Assembly (NCBI GenBank): GCA_023392575.1
Contig: JAEVYV010000184.1
Coordinates: forward strand, 1 to 11,154
Direction: 5' to 3'
Length of the DNA stretch: 11,154 bases
Origin: Bacteroidota bacterium
GTDB lineage: Bacteria > Bacteroidota > Bacteroidia > Chitinophagales > Chitinophagaceae
The notes under the pieces were generated by a model. It did no database searches. It had not been told where the DNA came from and was given only the letters and a program-made list of their open reading frames with translations. Position numbers and translations under genes: made by a program. Positions 6,855-11,154 of this stretch are shown in pieces (position 1 is the stretch's first letter; every line of letters begins with the position of its first letter).

Positions 6855-7592
6855 TCAGATTTTCACGTTTTCAAACAGGCGCTGTTTCATGGCCTCGTAC
6901 AGGATCATGCCGGTGGCCACAGATACGTTCAATGATTCAAAATTGCCGGTCATGGGAATTGTAAACTTGCCGTCGCAAATTTTCATCAGCGCCGGATAAA
7001 TTCCTTTTTCTTCACTCCCCATCACAATGGCCACCGGTTCTTTGAAATTTACGTCAAAAACATTTTGGGTGGCCGTCATCTCACTGGCCAGTACTTTGAT
7101 TCCATTCAAACGCAGTTCGTCAACAGCTTTCATCAGACTGTTGACCCGGCAGACCGGAATTTTTTCCAACGCACCGGCCGAAGTCAAAATGGCGTCTTCG
7201 TTCAAGGCCCCAATGCCTTTGTCCGGAATAATGATGGCGTGCACGCCGGTGCAAAACGCCGTACGGGCAATACCCCCAATGTTCCGGATGTCGGTAATAC
7301 CATCCAAGAGCAGAAAAAGCGGCACCTCGCCTTTTTCCACAACCCAGGAAATAATTTGTTGCAGGTCCTGATACTGAACTTTTGAGATGATGGCCACGCA
7401 GCCGTCATGCTCTGGTACGTTAAACCCATTGAGTTTCTCCATGGGCACATAATTAACGGGAATGCCCTGCGACAAAGCCAGGCCTTTGATTTGGTTCACC
7501 TGTTCACCGGTTGCTTTGTGGAACAGGTAAATGCGGTCCAGTGGCTTGCCCGATTGCAAGGCTTCGATAACAGCCCTTTTGCCAATAACCAT
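6855..7592 (-). CDS. rlmB: 23S rRNA (guanosine-2'-O-)-methyltransferase RlmB (SpoU/TrmH family)
   Basis: This SAM-dependent SPOUT methyltransferase, by family, methylates the 2'-OH of G2251 in the peptidyl-transferase region of 23S rRNA. The 245 residues start with the substrate-binding domain (VIGKRAVIEAL at 2-12, HDGCVA at 62-67). The knotted catalytic domain follows with motif 1 LDGITDIRNIGGIARTA (96-112, N104 and R110), motif 2 IVMGSEEKGI (189-198) and motif 3 ESLNVSVATGMILYE (219-233). I chose the ATG at 7590-7592 because it has a Shine-Dalgarno (7597-7604) and because the -7 box at 7653-7660 covers the alternative in-frame TTG at 7653-7655, which a transcript from that promoter would lack. 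The TTG would add 21 basic residues. First gene of a probable three-gene unit. A closely related SpoU target cannot be excluded. Confidence 0.92.
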   Translation of the reverse strand: MVIGKRAVIEALQSGKPLDRIYLFHKATGEQVNQIKGLALSQGIPVNYVPMEKLNGFNVPEHDGCVAIISKVQYQDLQQIISWVVEKGEVPLFLLLDGITDIRNIGGIARTAFCTGVHAIIIPDKGIGALNEDAILTSAGALEKIPVCRVNSLMKAVDELRLNGIKVLASEMTATQNVFDVNFKEPVAIVMGSEEKGIYPALMKICDGKFTIPMTGNFESLNVSVATGMILYEAMKQRLFENVKI

Positions 7593-7596
7593 AGCA

Positions 7597-7604
7597 CTCT
7601 TCCT
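7597..7604 (-). promoter_or_regulatory. rlmB Shine-Dalgarno AGGAAGAG
   Basis: AGGAAGAG stands 4 nt before the rlmB ATG on the minus strand. It is the best Shine-Dalgarno in the window, where most genes have none, and it supports the ATG at 7592 over the upstream TTG. Confidence 0.6.
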
Positions 7605-7652
7605 GGGCCTTTGTTGGGATCTGAAATGTTTCAACGAGGTCTGTTTTTTTGT

Positions 7653-7660
7653 CAAAGCTA
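7653..7660 (-). promoter_or_regulatory. Candidate rlmB promoter, -7 box TAGCTTTG
   Basis: This exact minus-strand match to TAnnTTTG lies 60 nt before the rlmB ATG and predicts a start near 7647-7649, with a leader of about 56 nt. The -33 region holds only an AT-rich TTAT. The metK terminator lies about 110 nt upstream, so this unit needs its own promoter. Confidence 0.5.
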
Positions 7661-7770
7661 AACGAATGAACGCCGATAATTTTATTTTTCAGGGGCGGCC
7701 GCTCAAAATCAATCAAACCCGTCCTGCGGACCGGATGACGTGTTGGGTTTTGAATGGTTCTTACAGGAAC

Positions 7771-7801
7771 CGAAAACAAAAAGGCTGCTCGAGGCAGCCT
7801 T
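7771..7801 (-). terminator. Rho-independent terminator after metK
   Basis: A perfect 8-bp stem AAGGCTGC / GCAGCCTT (7781-7788 with 7794-7801) closes a 5-nt loop. On the minus strand TTTTTGTTTT follows. It begins 20 nt after the metK stop codon. Its stem base AAGGCTG is the same as in the pnp terminator at 1351-1381. Confidence 0.88.
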
Positions 7802-7821
7802 CTGTACATCGTTGTAAGACC

Positions 7822-9075
7822 TTATTTAATTCCGAAAGCTTTTTTCACTTTGGGAACATAATCCAGTTTTTCCCAGGTAAACAATTCAACTTTTTTCTTG
7901 GTGATTTTTCCATCGGGCGTTCTAAACTCTTTGGTCACCACTTCTGGTTTGCGGCCCATGTGTCCGTAGGCTGCGGTTTCGCTGTAAATGGGATTGCGCA
8001 ACTTCAGGCGTTGTTCGATGAAATAAGGCCGCATATCGAACAATCCTTTTACTATGCTGGCAATTTCGCCATCCGTCTTATCCACCTTTGCCGAGCCATA
8101 GGTGTTTACGTTGATGCTGGTGGGTTCGGCTACACCGATGGCATAGGAAACCTGCACCAACACTTCGTCGCAAACGCCTGCCGCTACCAGGTTTTTAGCA
8201 ATGTGGCGTGTTGCGTATGCAGCGGAACGGTCGACTTTTGAAGGATCTTTTCCACTGAAAGCGCCACCACCGTGAGCGCCTTTACCGCCATAGGTATCCA
8301 CAATGATTTTGCGGCCGGTCAGACCGGTGTCGCCATGCGGCCCGCCGATCACAAACTTTCCGGTGGGGTTGATGTGGTATTTAATGTCGTTGTTAAACAA
8401 CTTGGCGTATTTTTTATACTTGGTTTTAACGCGGGGGATCAAAATGTTGATGATGTCTTTTTTGATCTGCTCCTGCATTTTGGCTTCCGTTCCAAAGTCA
8501 TCGTGCTGGGTGGAGACCACAATAGCATCAATGCGGGTGGGACGGTTGTTGTCGTCGTATTCCAGCGTCACCTGGCTTTTGGCATCCGGACGCAAATACT
8601 TGATCTGTTTGTTTTCGCGACGCAGCGCAGCCAGTTCCTGCAGTATTTTGTGCGCCAGGTCCAATGCCAAAGGCATATAATCCTCGGTTTCGTTGGAAGC
8701 GTAACCAAACATCATTCCCTGATCTCCGGCACCCTGCTCTTCTTTTTTCTTTTTATCTACCCCCTGGTTGATATCAGAAGATTGTTCGTGAATGGCAGAA
8801 AGAATGCCGCAGGAATTGGCCTCAAACATGTATTCACTTTTTGTGTACCCGATCCGGCGGATCACCTGGCGGGCAATATCCTGAACATCCAAATAAGCTT
8901 TGGACTTCACTTCTCCGGCCAATACCACCTGTCCGGTAGTCACCAGGGTTTCACAGGCAACCTTGGAGTTGGGGTCTAAGGCTAAAAAATGATCGATCAA
9001 TGCGTCGGAAATCTGATCAGCCACTTTATCCGGGTGCCCTTCTGATACGCTTTCTGAAGTAAATAAATAAGGCAT
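7822..9075 (-). CDS. metK: S-adenosylmethionine synthetase (methionine adenosyltransferase)
   Basis: MetK makes S-adenosylmethionine from methionine and ATP in the cytoplasm, releasing phosphate and pyrophosphate. The 417 residues carry the family signatures: the N-terminal FTSESVSEGHPDK (5-17, with catalytic H14), GAGDQGMMFGYA (115-126), GGPHGDTGLTGRK (244-256) and the phosphate-binding GGGAFSGKDPSKVD (269-282). It is longer than E. coli MetK (384). The extra length includes a lysine-rich insert VDKKKKEE (106-113) just before GAGDQG and a charged C-terminal extension after about 380, both of the kind seen in Bacteroidota. I chose the ATG at 9073-9075, which gives the universal N-terminus. 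An upstream GTG at 9127-9129 would place the promoter box inside the gene. The predicted leader is under 40 nt, too short for a SAM riboswitch. A single-gene unit ended by the terminator at 7771-7801. Confidence 0.97.
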   Translation of the reverse strand: MPYLFTSESVSEGHPDKVADQISDALIDHFLALDPNSKVACETLVTTGQVVLAGEVKSKAYLDVQDIARQVIRRIGYTKSEYMFEANSCGILSAIHEQSSDINQGVDKKKKEEQGAGDQGMMFGYASNETEDYMPLALDLAHKILQELAALRRENKQIKYLRPDAKSQVTLEYDDNNRPTRIDAIVVSTQHDDFGTEAKMQEQIKKDIINILIPRVKTKYKKYAKLFNNDIKYHINPTGKFVIGGPHGDTGLTGRKIIVDTYGGKGAHGGGAFSGKDPSKVDRSAAYATRHIAKNLVAAGVCDEVLVQVSYAIGVAEPTSINVNTYGSAKVDKTDGEIASIVKGLFDMRPYFIEQRLKLRNPIYSETAAYGHMGRKPEVVTKEFRTPDGKITKKKVELFTWEKLDYVPKVKKAFGIK

Positions 9076-9101
9076 GAAGTAAGAAAATTTGATATGGTTA
9101 G

Positions 9102-9133
9102 AAATTAAAATCGGGTGCAAATATAACACCCGA
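9102..9133 (-). terminator. Terminator-like hairpin after the DUF4270 gene, overlapping the metK promoter
   Basis: A perfect 7-bp GC-rich stem TCGGGTG / CACCCGA (9111-9117 with 9127-9133) closes a 9-nt loop. On the minus strand TTTTAATTT follows, so it has the form of an intrinsic terminator for the lipoprotein gene that stops at 9144. The loop contains the metK -7 box. As double-stranded DNA the same inverted repeat could also be an operator. Confidence 0.65.
9118..9125 (-). promoter_or_regulatory. Candidate metK promoter, -7 box TATATTTG
   Basis: This exact minus-strand match to TAnnTTTG has TTTA 19 nt upstream as a near -33 element, the best-spaced promoter in the window. The predicted start (about 9112-9114) gives a leader of about 38 nt. 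The box lies exactly between the arms of the inverted repeat 9111-9117 / 9127-9133. Confidence 0.6.
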
Positions 9134-9143
9134 CACTTATCTA

Positions 9144-10607
9144 TTAAAGATTGGAATAAATTATTCGAAGACGCAAGCGCTGGTCCGGGTTGGCATAGGA
9201 ACCACCGCCCAACACAACACGGCCTTCGGCTATTCTATCGGCCACCGGAATGGTTGCCAAACCTTTTGTGTTTACAGTAGTGACAAACATGGGTGCATGC
9301 TCCTGGATGCGCAAAGGACTGAACAGGCGCAGTGTATCCAGGGGTTCGTTGCGGGTGAGGATGCCTTGTACGAACCTGGTTATATTAAAAATGTATTTGC
9401 CCGATTTAAAATTGCCGCCGAACGAATTGAAGTTGAGCGTACCATCGGCCGCCTGCGTTAAATCCCTGTAAAGCATGATTGTTGTATCGGGCGAACCACT
9501 GCTTTTGCGGTCCAGGAAAAGACGGGGCTGAGGCGTAAATATATTGTCCGAAGCCGAAGGAACCTGCGTGGCAATGATCTCGGCCCTGTGCACAACTTTG
9601 TTGCCCAGGGAGCGAAGATCAGGAATCAATATAGAAGCATAGGCGCCGGCGGGTGCGGATTGCAAATAAATTTTGTCATCCGCTTCGGAGCCGTTATTCA
9701 GGTAGGTGGCCCAGTTGCCTCCTGCAGTTTGTTTTACATAGTTGGCCTGCCCGTTGGTGGAATGAACAAAATCGGCATGGAGGGTGTCAATTTTTCCGTT
9801 GTTTGCGTGCAGCACCCTGAAATAAAAAGTCAGCCGGGTCTTTGTGGTATTGGTCAGGTCGAAATAGCTCAACACATTTCCGTTGTTATCGGCCTTAACG
9901 GCAAATCCGGCAAACAATCTTCTAAAGTTGTCGCCCCGGGAGGAATCAAGATGGTAAGCGCCGGTTGAAGATGTATCTGCATCCAAAAACCGGTTGGCAA
10001 AAGCATTGTTCAATTTTATGCGCACCACATTCACTTCTTTTGCGGTTGTGGTATCGGTCCTTACCTCAACAGAATCTTTCAGGCTGCTGATGGCAAATGT
10101 TTTAGAACCCAGCTCCGAACCGGTTGTGGCAAAATCAGTTGCCGGATCAGCATACCGGTAAAGGCTGTCTTTACTAAAACCTGCGTTCGGATCGATCTCG
10201 AAAACCCGCAAAGTTTGTGTACCGGTTGCCACATCGCCGTATCCGCCCACATAATCCAGCGAAAGAACAATGGAATCAATAATCTTGGGGGAATCTATGC
10301 CCACAAACGGATAAACGCCCAAAGCCGAAGGCAGCACATTGAAATGGAAGTTGGCATGGGTTTGTCCAAACTCAGGATCGTTCAGATCGCCGGCCACCAC
10401 GTAGTCGTTCGACAGCACTTTGGCCGTGTCGTTAAATATCCGGTTATCGGTTATCGTGTTTAAAGCAACTTCAAACGTGTTTACATTGTCGACGGCAGGA
10501 ATCAGGTCGCCCCCCATCTGCGTAGCTTCATTTATCTTTTTGCAGGAAACAATGCCGATAAGTAAAAACAAAGCCAGGTAGAAAAAGATCGAAGTGTACT
10601 TCTTCAC
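9144..10607 (-). CDS. DUF4270-family lipoprotein
   Basis: The 487-residue protein begins with a lipoprotein signal peptide: MKK, a hydrophobic stretch (about 8-20) and the lipobox IVSC, with C22 as the lipid-attachment site. It is therefore exported and anchored in a membrane, probably the outer one. The mature part looks like the DUF4270 family of Bacteroidota, with GGDLIPAVDNVNTFEV (32-47) and GDLNDPEFGQTHANF just after, and a beta-rich, Asn/Thr/Asp-rich body ending in RLRLRIIYSNL. No catalytic motif is visible and the function is unknown. The start is a GTG (10605-10607); it is required for the signal peptide and no in-frame ATG exists before residue 31. It lies 27 nt downstream of the starch-synthase-like gene and is probably co-transcribed with it. 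A terminator-like hairpin follows at 9102-9133. Confidence 0.85.
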   Translation of the reverse strand: MKKYTSIFFYLALFLLIGIVSCKKINEATQMGGDLIPAVDNVNTFEVALNTITDNRIFNDTAKVLSNDYVVAGDLNDPEFGQTHANFHFNVLPSALGVYPFVGIDSPKIIDSIVLSLDYVGGYGDVATGTQTLRVFEIDPNAGFSKDSLYRYADPATDFATTGSELGSKTFAISSLKDSVEVRTDTTTAKEVNVVRIKLNNAFANRFLDADTSSTGAYHLDSSRGDNFRRLFAGFAVKADNNGNVLSYFDLTNTTKTRLTFYFRVLHANNGKIDTLHADFVHSTNGQANYVKQTAGGNWATYLNNGSEADDKIYLQSAPAGAYASILIPDLRSLGNKVVHRAEIIATQVPSASDNIFTPQPRLFLDRKSSGSPDTTIMLYRDLTQAADGTLNFNSFGGNFKSGKYIFNITRFVQGILTRNEPLDTLRLFSPLRIQEHAPMFVTTVNTKGLATIPVADRIAEGRVVLGGGSYANPDQRLRLRIIYSNL

Positions 10608-10634
10608 AAATAAAGATTAAAGCAGATTGTAAAA

Positions 10635-11154
10635 TTACTTGCTCGCAAGATCGCTATACAGTTGTAAATAGTCTGTTAAATCAGACTCCGCATTATAGGG
10701 CAAGGTTTTCTTGCCGCGAACCTTTGTAAAGTCCTCTACCAGTTTCTTGTCAACCTTTTCAGCACCAAAGGTAATGGCATCGGCATAGGTGGCGCCGCCC
10801 CGGAACATAGCAACGTTATTGGCATCTTTGTATGGCTCCAGGTCCTTTTCTTTAATGGAAGGATGGATCTGTGCTTTTTGCAAAAAGTCCGATCCGAGCT
10901 TTTCCTTGAACGTGGTTTGCCCGATGGTGAACACAATTTTGCTGTGGGCAAATACCGGTTCTTTCTTGTAAACGGTTTTCAGGTACGCCGGAATCAGTCC
11001 CGTCATCCAACCGCTGCAATGAATGACATCGGGCGGCCAGCCGAATTTCTTTACGGTTTCCAAAGCCCCTTTGCAAAAAAAGATGGTCCGCAAACCGTTG
11101 TCGTCAAACCAATTGTCGTTCTCGTCTGTGAAAATATACTTGCGTTTAAAGAGG
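10635..11154 (-). CDS. Glycogen/starch synthase-like protein, single GT5 domain (partial; N-terminus beyond the window)
   Basis: The visible 172 codons encode the C-terminal part of a protein like the N-terminal (GT5) domain of glycogen synthases, which use ADP-glucose to extend glucan. The frame is open to the window edge and begins LFKRKYIFTDENDNWFDDNG. It then shows FFCKGALETVKKFGWPPDVIHCSGWMTGLIP, the typical block in which the synthase domain places its conserved His/Trp, followed by KIVFTIGQTTFKEKLG, and ends at LYSDLASK. The stop comes where a full synthase would continue into its second Rossmann (donor-binding) domain of about 200 residues, so that half is missing. Short proteins of this kind, next to a DUF4270 gene, are typical of Bacteroidota. 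Whether they have glucosyltransferase activity is unknown. The internal TTG at 11093 is not a real start. Confidence 0.82.
   Translation of the reverse strand, partial: LFKRKYIFTDENDNWFDDNGLRTIFFCKGALETVKKFGWPPDVIHCSGWMTGLIPAYLKTVYKKEPVFAHSKIVFTIGQTTFKEKLGSDFLQKAQIHPSIKEKDLEPYKDANNVAMFRGGATYADAITFGAEKVDKKLVEDFTKVRGKKTLPYNAESDLTDYLQLYSDLASK

Noticed and set aside
7504..7809. Minus-strand frame of 101 codons between metK and rlmB
   Set aside because: It overlaps the start of rlmB in another frame and spans the metK terminator and rlmB promoter; the translation resembles nothing I know.
7531..8979. Two long open frames on the plus strand (236 and 235 codons) opposite metK and the rlmB upstream gap
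   Set aside because: They are antisense to a certain metK or run across its terminator, show no recognisable motifs and have low-complexity Phe/Gly/Val-rich translations typical of antisense frames.
9076..9143. SAM riboswitch upstream of metK
   Set aside because: Only 68 nt separate metK from the previous gene, with no SAM-I or SAM-II core visible; the inverted repeat is simple.
10618..10642. Short hairpin CTTG-CGAG-CAAG at the stop codon of the starch-synthase-like gene, followed by TAATTTT
   Set aside because: Only a 4-bp stem with a 4-nt loop and few Ts; too weak to call a terminator, and the next gene has no promoter of its own.

Overview
The window reads as ordinary chromosome from a member of the Bacteroidota, most likely Chitinophagaceae-like. 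Three things point there. Six intergenic promoters match the phylum's -7 element TAnnTTTG exactly. Most genes lack Shine-Dalgarno sequences. Several genes are typical of the phylum: a DUF4270 lipoprotein behind a short one-domain glycogen/starch synthase, a GSCFA-domain protein, and a MetK with a lysine-rich insertion. Ten genes are visible, nine on the minus strand and one (miaE) on the plus strand. There is no sign of mobile DNA, CRISPR, tRNA or rRNA.

Layout from the right edge, in the direction of minus-strand transcription. (1) The 3' part of a glycogen/starch-synthase-like gene (10635-11154, cut by the window edge) is followed 27 nt later by a DUF4270 lipoprotein gene (9144-10607). That unit ends in a hairpin whose loop carries the metK -7 box. 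(2) metK (7822-9075) makes S-adenosylmethionine and ends in a strong terminator (7771-7801). (3) A three-gene unit, rlmB (6855-7592), an HMG-CoA-lyase-like gene (5983-6843) and a GSCFA gene (4937-5935), runs from a promoter at about 7655. (4) miaE (4222-4842, plus strand) converges on the GSCFA gene and diverges from rpsO. (5) rpsO, pnp, prmA and plsY follow in series from 4051 to the left edge, with terminator-like hairpins after rpsO and after pnp.

Functionally the window is dominated by the translation and RNA machinery: S15 (RpsO), PNPase (Pnp), a ribosomal protein L11 methyltransferase (PrmA), a 23S rRNA 2'-O-methyltransferase (RlmB) and a tRNA hydroxylase (MiaE). MetK supplies the methyl donor for PrmA and RlmB. 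PlsY (phospholipid synthesis) and the lipoprotein belong to the envelope.

I did not find a previously undescribed system. The points most worth a second look are regulatory: a terminator with a promoter box in its loop upstream of metK, a terminator immediately before the prmA start codon, an apparently leaderless miaE mRNA, and a promoter that decides the rlmB start. The single-domain starch synthase paired with a lipoprotein and the divergent HMG-CoA-lyase-like enzyme are also worth attention.
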